A DNA stretch of 10,081 nt from Acidobacteriaceae bacterium (GCA_027311125.1 DAICZO010000197.1:1-10081), one strand, 5' to 3'. Numbered from the stretch's first letter, positions 1-6,732 are shown. Numbers and translations are program-made. Notes: generated from the sequence alone by a model not told the origin.

Positions 1-1
1 G

Positions 2-490
2 GCGGATACGTCCAGTCCGGTGCCGTATGCACGGGGTCGACTGGTGGTGTGGACGCGGAACGATACGCCGTTCCACCCGCTGAGCGTTGAGTCGCTGGTG
101 GACCCACGGGTGAAGACGATTGCGATTGCCGACGAACTGCATGCACCCTACGGACGGGCGGCGGTGAGTGCGCTGCGATTTTTGAAGCTGTATGACCAGG
201 CGCAGCCGCATCTGGTGACGGCGGAGAATATCGCGCAGGCCGGGCAGTATGTGGAGTCGGGCAATGCGCAGTTGGGCCTGATCTCGCTGACGCTGGCGAG
301 TACGGACCACTTCAAACGGGTTGGCAGCTATGTGCTGGTACCCACGCAGGCGTATCCGGAGATTCGGCAGTGTGCGGTGGTGCTCAGCCGGTCGGACCGG
401 CGGACGGCGGCGCATGCGTTTCTGGACTGGCTGCTGACGGAGAAGGTGCAGAACCAGTTACCGGCGTTTGGGCTGGTGTCGGTCCACTAA
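2..490 (+). CDS. modA: Molybdate ABC transporter substrate-binding protein, C-terminal part (partial, 5' end outside window)
   Basis: Periplasmic binding protein that captures molybdate (or tungstate) and delivers it to the ModB/ModC importer. The frame is open from the first bases (A-D-T-S-S before V-P-Y-A-R-G), and PYARGRLVVW is the mid-protein PYA.G.LVLW block of ModA. The GTG at 20 is therefore internal and the true start lies upstream. The 162 visible residues are roughly the C-terminal two thirds of a ~250-residue family. Seen: VESGNAQLGLISLTLA, matching the family's V..G.A..G..Y.S oxyanion-lobe segment; VPTQAYPEIRQCAVVL, the 'P....PI.Y.VAVL' strand; and a C-terminal helix FLDWLLTEKVQ followed by FGL. 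modB starts 56 bp downstream on the same strand and modC follows, which supports ModA over a generic binding protein. The signal peptide and N-terminal ligand residues are not visible, so molybdate specificity rests on context. Confidence 0.9.
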   Translation, partial: ADTSSPVPYARGRLVVWTRNDTPFHPLSVESLVDPRVKTIAIADELHAPYGRAAVSALRFLKLYDQAQPHLVTAENIAQAGQYVESGNAQLGLISLTLASTDHFKRVGSYVLVPTQAYPEIRQCAVVLSRSDRRTAAHAFLDWLLTEKVQNQLPAFGLVSVH

Positions 491-499
491 ATCCCCACT

Positions 500-517
500 C
501 ATTCGGCATGCTGAATG
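500..517. promoter_or_regulatory. 18-bp inverted repeat between modA and modB (operator or RNA hairpin candidate)
   Basis: CATTCGGCATGCTGAATG has two 9-bp half-sites with no spacer, matching at 8 of 9 positions; the mismatch would be a G-U pair in RNA. It lies 10 bp after the modA stop and 15 bp upstream of the -10-like TAGACT, roughly over the -35 position. It does not resemble the E. coli ModE site (CGTTATAT half-sites). It could bind a dimeric regulator or form a small intercistronic hairpin. No U-tract follows, so it is not a terminator. Confidence 0.4.
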
Positions 518-531
518 TCCCTGCGACCCGT

Positions 532-537
532 TAGACT
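532..537 (+). promoter_or_regulatory. -10-like hexamer TAGACT before modB
   Basis: TAGACT ends 9 bases before the modB ATG, so initiation about 7 nt downstream would leave a leader of only 2-3 nt. No recognisable -35 stands 16-18 bp upstream; the inverted repeat lies there instead. The hexamer fits the TA[C/G]A[A/C]T pattern seen before four other genes in the window. It could be an internal promoter for modBC, but could also be chance in a 56-bp gap. Confidence 0.3.
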
Positions 538-546
538 TACGGGAGA

Positions 547-1272
547 ATGCAACTCATCTCTCTACAGGTACTTGATCTGCAGGCGCTCGATCTGCAGGCG
601 CTCTGGTTGACGTTGCGGCTGGCGCTGAGCACGACGGCTCTGCTGCTGCTGCTGGCATTGCCGCTGGCGTGGTGGATCGCCTCGGGACGGGGGCTGGGTC
701 GGGTGCTGGTGCAGGCGATGGTGGCGCTGCCGCTGGTGCTGCCGCCGACGGTGCTGGGGTACTACCTGCTGGTAGCGATGGGGCCGCTGACGGCTCCGGG
801 ACGATTGCTGATGCGGGTGTTTGGACATCCGCTGGCGTTCAGCTTTACGGGCTTGCTGATTGGCTCGGCGATCTACAGCCTGCCGTTTGCGGTGCAACCG
901 CTGGTGGCGGGATTTGGCGGGGTGGATGCGAGCTATCTGGAGGCAGCGGCTGGCCTGGGTGCTTCGCCGTGGAGGACGTTTCGGAGCGTGGTGTTGCCGC
1001 TGACGCGCTCTTCCCTGCTTACGAGCGCGGTGCTGGCGTTTACCCATACGGTGGGAGAGTTTGGCGTAGTGCTGATGCTGGGTGGGAATATTCCAGGGGC
1101 TAAGCGGACGTTGTCCATCTCGTTGTACGACCAGGTACAAGACTTCAACTATGGGGCGGCGAACCGGACGGCGCTGGTGCTGCTGGGGATGTCGCTGGTG
1201 GCGCTGGCGGCGATCTACCTGCTGCCGGGGTTGCAGAAGACAAACGGAAGGCAGGCCGACGTTGTCCGCTAA
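547..1272 (+). CDS. modB: Molybdate ABC transporter permease ModB
   Basis: Inner-membrane permease that forms the molybdate channel, paired with ModA and ModC. At 241 residues it is close to the usual ~225-230 of the family. About five hydrophobic segments are visible (near 22-44, 55-78, 98-120, 155-180 and 206-228). The cytoplasmic EAA loop that docks on the ATPase is at 132-151 (EAAAGLGASPWRTF...LPL). The ModB signature GEFGVVLMLGGNIPG is at 170-184. The ATG at 547 directly follows GGGAGA, too close for an ideal Shine-Dalgarno, and no better in-frame ATG lies nearby. Residues 9-18 hold a duplicated LDLQA pentapeptide made by a 15-bp tandem repeat, and the frame stays intact. modC overlaps the 3' end or starts just after it, consistent with translational coupling. 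Confidence 0.95.
   Translation: MQLISLQVLDLQALDLQALWLTLRLALSTTALLLLLALPLAWWIASGRGLGRVLVQAMVALPLVLPPTVLGYYLLVAMGPLTAPGRLLMRVFGHPLAFSFTGLLIGSAIYSLPFAVQPLVAGFGGVDASYLEAAAGLGASPWRTFRSVVLPLTRSSLLTSAVLAFTHTVGEFGVVLMLGGNIPGAKRTLSISLYDQVQDFNYGAANRTALVLLGMSLVALAAIYLLPGLQKTNGRQADVVR
571..600 (+). repeat. 15-bp tandem duplication at the modB 5' end
   Basis: CTTGATCTGCAGGCG (571-585) is followed at once by CTCGATCTGCAGGCG (586-600), identical at 14 of 15 bases. The unit is a multiple of three and adds one LDLQA to the N-terminus just before the first membrane segment. It looks like a slippage or duplication event of modest age. Confidence 0.8.
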
Positions 1273-2038
1273 GACGCAGACTGGCAAGCTGCTGGAGGTG
1301 ACGATGGCGCACCGCGTGGGTGCGTTGTCGCTGCGGGTGGAGTTTGCGCTGACCCAGCCGTGGACGGTGCTGTTTGGTCCCTCGGGTAGCGGCAAGACCA
1401 CGGTACTGCGGGCGATTGCGGGGTTTGTGCGGCCAGATACCGGCAGGATTGTGTATGGGCCGCAGGAGCGGACGCTGGTCAACACGGCAGAGGGTGTGTT
1501 TGTGCCGACGCACAAGCGGCCAGTGCGGAGTGCGGCCCAGGCGGCCAGGCTGTTTCCGCAGATGACGGTGAAGGAGAATGTGGCGTATGGGATGGGATGG
1601 GGGTCGCATCCGGCGGACGAGCGGCAGGTGCTGGTGGAGGTGATGGAGTTGATGCGGCTGACGACGCTGGCGGAGCGCAGGCCGAAGGAGCTAAGCGGTG
1701 GGGAGCAGCAGCGGGCAGCGGTAGCGCGGGCGGTGGCTGCGGCGGTGGCGTTCGATGGTGTGGGCGACCGCGTAGACAAGGCGATGCTGCTGCTGGATGA
1801 GCCGTTTGCAGGACTGGACGGCAGGCTGCGCGATGAGCTCGCGGTGGGATTGCGGGACTGGCTGGCGCGGTGGCAGGTTCCGGTGCTTTCGGTGTCGCAC
1901 GATGTGGGGGAGTGCTATCTGTTGGGAGCAGAAGTGGTGCGGATGGCCGATGGGCAGGTGATGGAGCAGGGTCCGGTGGAGACGGTGCTGGAGAGTGAAC
2001 GGGCACGGCTGCTGGCGAGGCTGCACGCCCACGACTAG
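1262..2038 (+). CDS. modC: Molybdate ABC transporter ATPase ModC, short form without TOBE domain
   Basis: ATPase that powers molybdate uptake through ModB. Numbering from TTG 1262 (258 aa): Walker A GPSGSGKT 39-46; Q-loop glutamine Q93 in AAQAARLFPQMTV; signature LSGGEQQ 144-150; Walker B MLLLDEP 175-181; H-loop H213 in SVSHD. The start is uncertain. Family homology begins at LLEVTMAHRVG (the first beta strand), which favours TTG 1262, overlapping modB by 11 bp with GGAAGG 10 nt upstream. ATG 1304 has a better ribosome site (GGAGG, 5 nt away) but would remove half of that strand. The protein ends after the nucleotide-binding domain: the ~90-residue C-terminal TOBE/Mop domain of E. coli-type ModC (about 350 aa) is absent. 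About 11 extra residues (FDGVGDRVDK region, near 161-173) separate the signature helix from Walker B. The ABC assignment is certain, and ModC follows from the operon. Confidence 0.9.
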   Translation: MSAKTQTGKLLEVTMAHRVGALSLRVEFALTQPWTVLFGPSGSGKTTVLRAIAGFVRPDTGRIVYGPQERTLVNTAEGVFVPTHKRPVRSAAQAARLFPQMTVKENVAYGMGWGSHPADERQVLVEVMELMRLTTLAERRPKELSGGEQQRAAVARAVAAAVAFDGVGDRVDKAMLLLDEPFAGLDGRLRDELAVGLRDWLARWQVPVLSVSHDVGECYLLGAEVVRMADGQVMEQGPVETVLESERARLLARLHAHD

Positions 2039-3147
2039 AAGCCGAGTGGGACTGGCTCCTGCTGTAGCGTGATGCCGAAGCGCTGCTGGACTGCGGCGAT
2101 GATGTGGTCGCGGAGGCGGACGATATCGGCGGCGGTGGCGTGGCCGCGGTTGATAAGGGCCAAGGTGTGGCGAGAGGAGACGCCGGCCTGGCTGTCCGGG
2201 TGCAGGGTGAAGCCCTTGGGGAAGCCAGCGTGTTCGAGCAGCCAGGCTGCGGGCAGCTTGATGCTTTCGTGCCCGGCTGGCCAGCGGGGGATGGCGGCGG
2301 GATCGATGCTGAGGGCGGCGGCGATGTGGTCCAGGGTAGCGGCGGGGACGACGGGATTTTTGAAGAACGATCCGGCGCTGCGACAGTCCTGCTCGCCGGG
2401 GACCAGCAACATACCTTTGCCGTGACGGATCTCGCGGACGGCGTGGTAGACGTCGATGGGCGCAGGCGGGTGGCCAGCGGCGATCTGTGCGGCGAAGTGG
2501 CGGGTGAGGTCGGCGTAGGTGAGGTGGGGCGTGGCGCGCGGGCTGAAGCGGAAGGTGACCTCGGTGACGATGTAGCGGTTGCGCTGGGTGGAGTTGAAGA
2601 TGCTGTGGCGATAGCTGAAGCCGCAGGCAGCGCGAGGCAATGTGACGAAGGTGAGGGTTTCAAGATCGAGGGCGCGTACGGCGTGGATGGTCTGGGCGAC
2701 CTCCTGACCGTAGGCTCCGACGTTCTGGACGGGGGTGCCACCGACGGAGCCGGGGATGCCGGCGAGGCACTCGATGCCGGTGATTCCCTGCTGGCAGATG
2801 TGCTGGACGAAGTCGTTCCAGTCCATGCCGGCGGGGACGTGGAAGTCGATGTGGTCGGGGCCGGTGACGAGTGTCAGGCGTGCTGGTTCCAGCGGGCCGA
2901 TGGCGATGCGGAGTACGAGTCCGTCGAAGCCTGAGTCGCTGACCAGCAGGTTGCTGCCACCGCCGAGGGTGAAGACTGCGAGCTGCTGCTGGCGTGCGAA
3001 GTGGATGGCTTCGAGGAGTTGATCTTCCGACGTGACGGAGCAGAAAGAACGAGCGGGCCCGCCGATCCCGAAGGTGGTGTAGGGGGCCAGCGGGACGTGT
3101 TGCTGGATGGTGATGGAAGCAAGCGGCACGGGTAGAGAGTACAACAT
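2035..3147 (-). CDS. murB: UDP-N-acetylmuramate dehydrogenase MurB
   Basis: FAD enzyme of cytoplasmic peptidoglycan precursor synthesis; it reduces UDP-GlcNAc-enolpyruvate to UDP-MurNAc with NADPH. From ATG 3147 it is 370 aa, a little longer than E. coli MurB (342). Motifs in order: YTTFGIGGPA 23-32 and LGGGSNLLVSD 61-71 (FAD binding); GIECLAGIPGSVGGTPVQNVG 124-144; GFSYRHS 176-182 with R180 in the substrate-binding position; SAGSFFKNP 257-265 with S260 the expected proton donor; AAWLLEHAGFPKG 300-312; and a C-terminal LQQEP whose E364 matches the catalytic Glu near the end of the family. The frame is open upstream to TTG 3192, but ATG 3147 places the first block at the usual distance from the N-terminus. 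No strong Shine-Dalgarno is visible at either. It converges on modC with shared stop bases and stands alone, not in a dcw cluster. Confidence 0.95.
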   Translation of the reverse strand: MLYSLPVPLASITIQQHVPLAPYTTFGIGGPARSFCSVTSEDQLLEAIHFARQQQLAVFTLGGGSNLLVSDSGFDGLVLRIAIGPLEPARLTLVTGPDHIDFHVPAGMDWNDFVQHICQQGITGIECLAGIPGSVGGTPVQNVGAYGQEVAQTIHAVRALDLETLTFVTLPRAACGFSYRHSIFNSTQRNRYIVTEVTFRFSPRATPHLTYADLTRHFAAQIAAGHPPAPIDVYHAVREIRHGKGMLLVPGEQDCRSAGSFFKNPVVPAATLDHIAAALSIDPAAIPRWPAGHESIKLPAAWLLEHAGFPKGFTLHPDSQAGVSSRHTLALINRGHATAADIVRLRDHIIAAVQQRFGITLQQEPVPLGF

Positions 3148-3187
3148 TGAGCGTGGGTGCCGGGTGGCGTGGCGGCGGGGTAGCCCG

Positions 3188-3197
3188 TACAATCGTA
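3188..3197. promoter_or_regulatory. Overlapping divergent -10-like hexamers between murB and the bacilliredoxin gene
   Basis: In TACAATCGTA the top strand reads TACAAT (3188-3193), about 42 bp before the bacilliredoxin ATG. The bottom strand reads TACGAT (3197-3192), about 45 bp before the murB ATG. No -35 with normal spacing is apparent on either strand. The gap between the two starts is only 87 bp, so both promoters must lie here or inside a neighbouring gene. The assignment is by position and hexamer match only. Confidence 0.35.
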
Positions 3198-3234
3198 GAA
3201 GGCGCGGCTTTCACCCGCGACCGAGGAGATGAAT

Positions 3235-3660
3235 ATGTATCCAGAGATTATGGTGATACCGATGCGCGAAGAGTTGACTCGCGCCGGGCTAAGCGAAGTT
3301 CGTAGTGCAGCCGAAGTGGATGCAGCCATTGCGCAGCCAGGAACGACGATGGTGGTCGTGAACTCGATCTGCGGATGTGCGGCGGGCAAGATGCGTCCGG
3401 GCGTACGGTTGGCGATGCAGCATACGGCCAAGCCGGACCATGCGGTGACGGTATTTGCCGGGCAGGATCGGGAGGCCACGGAGCGGGCGCGTGGATACTT
3501 TGGCGGACATCCGCCGACCTCGCCGGCGATTGCGATTCTGCGCGACGGCCAGTTGGTGTACCTGATGCAGCGCTCGGCGATCGAGACCTCGACCGCACCG
3601 GCGATTGCAGCAGAGTTGGCGCGGGCGTTCGATACCTACTGCGCTCCAACGACCGCGTAA
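3235..3660 (+). CDS. Bacilliredoxin, BrxA/BrxB (YphP/YqiW, DUF1094) family
   Basis: Small thioredoxin-fold protein of a family that removes bacillithiol from mixed disulfides on proteins, or acts as a weak disulfide isomerase. The hallmark CGC active site is in NSICGCAAGKMRPG (C46 and C48 from this start). The conserved TVFAGQDREAT, YFGGHPPTSPAIAIL and C-terminal FDTYC blocks, the MYPEIMVIPMREELT N-terminus and the 141-aa length all match the Bacillus YphP/YqiW family. Start choice: GAGGAG at 3223-3228 abuts the ATG at 3229 but stands 6 nt from the ATG at 3235, which also gives the family-typical MYPEI start; the upstream ATG would add only M-N. The gene is monocistronic, with a strong terminator 27 bp downstream. 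BrxA and BrxB cannot be told apart here. Bacillithiol use is inferred from the family. Confidence 0.93.
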   Translation: MYPEIMVIPMREELTRAGLSEVRSAAEVDAAIAQPGTTMVVVNSICGCAAGKMRPGVRLAMQHTAKPDHAVTVFAGQDREATERARGYFGGHPPTSPAIAILRDGQLVYLMQRSAIETSTAPAIAAELARAFDTYCAPTTA

Positions 3661-3686
3661 AAGTCTTCCAGAGAATAGAGTTTGAG

Positions 3687-3730
3687 CCGGACATGGTGCT
3701 GATTAACCTCAGTGCTCTGTCCGGTTTTTC
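3687..3730 (+). terminator. Rho-independent terminator after the bacilliredoxin gene
   Basis: CCGGACA (3687-3693) pairs perfectly with TGTCCGG (3718-3724), followed by TTTTT. After one T/C mismatch the helix continues (3695-3702 with 3709-3716, including three G-U pairs) and closes on the loop TTAACC. The length and the U-tract make this the clearest plus-strand terminator in the window. It isolates the bacilliredoxin gene from the regulator downstream. Confidence 0.88.
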
Positions 3731-3778
3731 TATTTGAAGCTCACCTGATTTCGTGTTGCGCCGATGTAGGGAGTAGTC

Positions 3779-4819
3779 ATGTCGACCTCCTCCTATTCCG
3801 TTGAACGTGCTGTGCCCGGGGAGCGGTCCGGCACGTCATCGGGGGCAGGATTGGCGAGCGTTGAGCGCTTTGCCGAGGCGGTGCTGGTGGGCGAGAGTGT
3901 GGCGATGCGGCGGCTGCGGACGCAGTTGCAGCGGCTGGGGCCACACTACCGAACCTTGCTGTTGCGGGGCGAGATCGGCTGTGGCAAAGAGTGCGCTGCG
4001 CGTGTGCTGCATCGAATGAGCCCCCATGCCGACGGGCCTTTCGTGTGTTTTGACCCGGGGAGCATGCGCGACACGGTGATGGAGTGGACCGGTGCGGGAA
4101 GTGATCTGCCCTCAGCACCAGGCGATATGGAGAGCCTGCTGCTGGCCGCGCACCGCGGGACGCTGTACTTCGACGAGATTGCCGAGATGCCTTTGGAGAT
4201 GCAGGGCCAACTGGTGCAGGTGCTGCGGCGTCTGGAACGGGTTGGCAGCAAAGCCAGCGGAGGCAGAGCGGGCGAGGGGACAGAGCGTCTGGAGACACGC
4301 ATCATCGCTTCGACCAGCCGAGACCTGCGGCAGTTGGCCAGCGTGTCGCGCTTTCGTGAGGATTTGTATTACCGGATCGCCATGGTGGAGGTTGACGTGC
4401 CTCCGCTGCGAGAGCGGAAGGACGATCTTGCGGGGCTGGCGGAGTACCTGATGCGGCGGTACGCGGCGCTCGAGGGCAAGCAGGTTGTACCGCTCGGGCC
4501 GGAGATGGTGCAGCGGCTGCAGGGATATCGATGGCCCGGCAATGTGCGCGAGTTGGATGGCGTGATCCAGCGGGCCATGCTGGAGAGCGACGACGGTGCG
4601 CTCGCGGCGCAAAACTTTCGGATACCCGATCCGTATGGCGATGTGATGCCCGACGCGATGCAGGGGATGACCCTGCAGGAGGTGATGGAGCGGCATGTGC
4701 TGCTGGTGTTGCGGCGGTGCGAGGGCAACAAGGTGAGGACGGCCGAGATGCTGGGCATCAGCCGCTCTACGCTGTACCGGATGCTGGAAGGCGGGCTCAC
4801 GGGGAGGATGCAGGGTTGA
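3779..4819 (+). CDS. AAA+ / Fis-type HTH transcriptional regulator (sigma54-activator family, no GAFTGA loop)
   Basis: Regulator of the NtrC/enhancer-binding family, 346 aa. Residues 1-30 are a low-complexity N-terminus without a receiver, PAS or GAF domain. The AAA+ core (about 34-265) has Walker A GEIGCGKE 64-71, Walker B LYFDEI 129-134, sensor I IIASTSRDL 175-183, the arginine region RFREDLYYRI 191-200, PPLRERKDD 208-216 and sensor II WPGNVREL 252-259. A Fis-like HTH lies at about 301-337 (GNKVRTAEMLGISRSTLYRML). The stretch between Walker A and Walker B, where sigma54 activators carry GAFTGA, reads MEWTGAGSDLPSAPGD and lacks the motif. It may therefore not activate sigma54 polymerase, and could act at sigma70 promoters as TyrR-like members do (inference). 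AGGGAG 5 nt before ATG 3779 supports the start. It lies just after a terminator and 83 bp before the DUF885 gene; no sensor kinase is nearby and its targets are unknown. Confidence 0.9.
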   Translation: MSTSSYSVERAVPGERSGTSSGAGLASVERFAEAVLVGESVAMRRLRTQLQRLGPHYRTLLLRGEIGCGKECAARVLHRMSPHADGPFVCFDPGSMRDTVMEWTGAGSDLPSAPGDMESLLLAAHRGTLYFDEIAEMPLEMQGQLVQVLRRLERVGSKASGGRAGEGTERLETRIIASTSRDLRQLASVSRFREDLYYRIAMVEVDVPPLRERKDDLAGLAEYLMRRYAALEGKQVVPLGPEMVQRLQGYRWPGNVRELDGVIQRAMLESDDGALAAQNFRIPDPYGDVMPDAMQGMTLQEVMERHVLLVLRRCEGNKVRTAEMLGISRSTLYRMLEGGLTGRMQG

Positions 4820-4872
4820 GTTCGCTTGTGAGGTTTTGACCCTGCTGGTGCATGGCAAAGTCTGCTGCACGT

Positions 4873-4878
4873 TACACT
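4873..4878 (+). promoter_or_regulatory. -10-like hexamer TACACT before the DUF885 gene
   Basis: TACACT within GTTACACTGG ends 24 bp before the ATG at 4903. Initiation near 4885 would leave a short leader holding the AAAGGA ribosome site (about 4892-4897). A TTGACC at 4836-4841 is too far away (31 bp) to serve as its -35, and nothing better stands at 16-18 bp. The 83-bp gap after the regulator holds no terminator that I can see, so read-through from the regulator is also possible. Confidence 0.3.
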
Positions 4879-4902
4879 GGCAGGCGAAGCTAAAGGATTC
4901 CC

Positions 4903-6732
4903 ATGAGACAAGCGGTAGTGGTTCTGGCAGGGGTTTTGGTGTTGGCAGGCGGCGGATTGACGGCATCGGGCCGGGCACAGACGGCGGCGACGAAGACGGC
5001 GAGCGCGTCGGTGGCCGAGCGCAGCAAGGAGCTTTCGGCGCTGTTCGCGGAGATATGGGAAGACAACCTGAAGCACTCGCCGGAGTTTGCCTCGCAACTG
5101 GGTGACAAGCGGTATAACGACCAACTGTCGGACTACTCCGCCAAGGAGGTGAATGCTTCGCTGGAGCGTGGGCTGGGCTACATCCAGCGGCTAAGCGCGA
5201 TCGACACCAACGGCCTGCCGGACCAGGAGAAGTTGTCGGCGGAGTTGATGCTGCGCAGCCTGATCGATGACCAGGAGGGCGTACGCTTCAAGGAGTGGGA
5301 GATGCCGGTGAACCAGTTCAACGGGTTGCACACTTCCCTGCCGCAACTGGCCAATCAGCTGCAGTTCGCCACGGTAAAGGACTACGACGACTATATTGCG
5401 CGGCTGAAGAAGATTCCCACGGCCTTCTCGCAGATTCGAACCAACATGGAGTTGGGGATGGACGACGGACGGATGCCGCCAGCGTATCTGCTGGAGAAAG
5501 TGGCCGTACAGGCGCAGACGCTGGCCGATCAGAAGGCTGTCGACAGTCCGTTTGCGCTGCCGCTGAAGAAGTTTCCGAAGACCATCAGCGCCGCCGACCA
5601 GAAGCGCATTACGACCGACCTGCTGGCTGCCATCGACACCGACGTACTGCCTGCGTACCAGCGCTTTGTAAAGTTTATGCGGATCCAGTACATCCCCAAG
5701 GGCCGCAAGGACCCAGGAGCGTGGGCGCTGCCGGATGGCGATGCCTACTATGCGTTTCGGGTGCGGCAGAGCACGACCCTGACCAAGTCCGCCGCGGAGA
5801 TCCACCAGATCGGGCTGGATGAGGTGAAGCGCGACGAGGCCGAGATGCTGGTGATCGTCCACAAACTGGGGTTTGCGGATTTGAAGAGTTTCAGTGCTGC
5901 GCTGAAGACCAATCCGAAGGAGCATCCGACCTCTCCGGAGCAACTGCTGGGGACCTACCGTGGCTATATTGGCCAGATGAAGCCGAAGCTGCCGGAGTTG
6001 TTTGGACGGTTGCCCAAGGCTCCGCTGGAGGTGGTGGAGATGCCGTCGTTTATCGCGAAGGATCAGGCAGCGGCGTTCTACGATCAGGGCACGCCGGATG
6101 GCAGCCGACCGGGGCGCGTGGACGTGAACACGTATCACTTTGCGGAGCGATCGCTGGCTCCGGTGGAGGCGGTCTCGTATCACGAAGGGATTCCGGGGCA
6201 CCACCTGCAGATCTCGATCGCGCAGGAACTCACTGGTCTGCCGACGTTCCGCACCCAGAGCTACTACACGGCGTACACCGAGGGCTGGGCACTGTATAGC
6301 GAACGTCTGGGCAAGGAGATTGGTTTCTATCAAGACCCCTACAGCGACTACGGGCGGCTGGAGGCAGACATCTGGCGGGCGATCCGGCTGGTGGTGGATA
6401 CCGGCGTCCACTCACAACACTGGACGCGCGAGCAGATGGTGGACTACTTCCGCGAGCACTCCGCGATTGACGAGACCAACATCCAGGCGGAGGTGGATCG
6501 CTACATTGCGTGGCCCGGACAGGCGCTGGGCTACAAGATGGGCCAGTTGAAGATTCTGGAGCTGCGCGAACGGGCCCGGACAGCGCTGGGGCCGAAGTTC
6601 GATCTGCGCGCCTTCCACGATCAGGTATTGGACTCGGGCGCATTGCCGATGGATGTACTGGACCATCGCATCGACCAGTGGATTGCGGCGCAGAAGGTCG
6701 CGGTCAACTCTCCGGTGCCAGCAACGAAGTAG
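4903..6732 (+). CDS. DUF885 family secreted zinc metallopeptidase-like protein
   Basis: Exported protein of 609 aa, the usual size of this family. The N-terminus has a Sec signal peptide (M-R-Q, hydrophobic core about 4-20, probable cleavage after the GRA at 23-25), so it works in the periplasm or outside. The zinc site is HEGIPGHH at 427-434 (H427, E428, H433), with the further conserved glutamate E460 in TEGWALYSE, a gluzincin-like layout recalling M32/M3 peptidases. The family blocks DVNTYHFAERSLAPVE before the zinc site and PGQALGYKMGQLKILELR near the C-terminus are present. It is probably an aminopeptidase or dipeptidyl peptidase; substrates are unknown and members are mostly annotated only as DUF885. 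The start has AAAGGA 5-7 nt upstream. proC follows 18 bp after the stop, suggesting co-transcription without an evident functional link. Confidence 0.93.
   Translation: MRQAVVVLAGVLVLAGGGLTASGRAQTAATKTASASVAERSKELSALFAEIWEDNLKHSPEFASQLGDKRYNDQLSDYSAKEVNASLERGLGYIQRLSAIDTNGLPDQEKLSAELMLRSLIDDQEGVRFKEWEMPVNQFNGLHTSLPQLANQLQFATVKDYDDYIARLKKIPTAFSQIRTNMELGMDDGRMPPAYLLEKVAVQAQTLADQKAVDSPFALPLKKFPKTISAADQKRITTDLLAAIDTDVLPAYQRFVKFMRIQYIPKGRKDPGAWALPDGDAYYAFRVRQSTTLTKSAAEIHQIGLDEVKRDEAEMLVIVHKLGFADLKSFSAALKTNPKEHPTSPEQLLGTYRGYIGQMKPKLPELFGRLPKAPLEVVEMPSFIAKDQAAAFYDQGTPDGSRPGRVDVNTYHFAERSLAPVEAVSYHEGIPGHHLQISIAQELTGLPTFRTQSYYTAYTEGWALYSERLGKEIGFYQDPYSDYGRLEADIWRAIRLVVDTGVHSQHWTREQMVDYFREHSAIDETNIQAEVDRYIAWPGQALGYKMGQLKILELRERARTALGPKFDLRAFHDQVLDSGALPMDVLDHRIDQWIAAQKVAVNSPVPATK

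Noticed and set aside
1082..1261. N-terminal extension of ModC from 1082
   Set aside because: These 60 codons lie inside modB in another frame and read as Arg/Cys/Trp-rich noise; ABC homology begins near 1286.
562..1779. Long minus-strand frame (405 codons) opposite modB and modC
   Set aside because: Its Arg/Gln/Ser-rich translation has no family features and lies antisense to two well-supported genes; it is a by-product of GC-rich codon use.
2104..2934. Plus-strand frame of 276 codons opposite murB
   Set aside because: Gly/Asp/Val/Ala-rich low-complexity translation, entirely antisense to MurB, whose motifs are all intact.
4836..4878. TTGACC (4836) with TACACT (4873) as a sigma70 promoter
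   Set aside because: The 31-bp spacing is far outside the usable range.
4112..4978. Minus-strand frame opposite the AAA+ regulator
   Set aside because: No recognisable domains; the plus strand carries a complete set of AAA+ motifs.
5191..6411. Minus-strand frame of 406 codons opposite the DUF885 gene
   Set aside because: Composition-driven shadow frame rich in Arg, Leu and Gln; the plus strand has the signal peptide and zinc motif.
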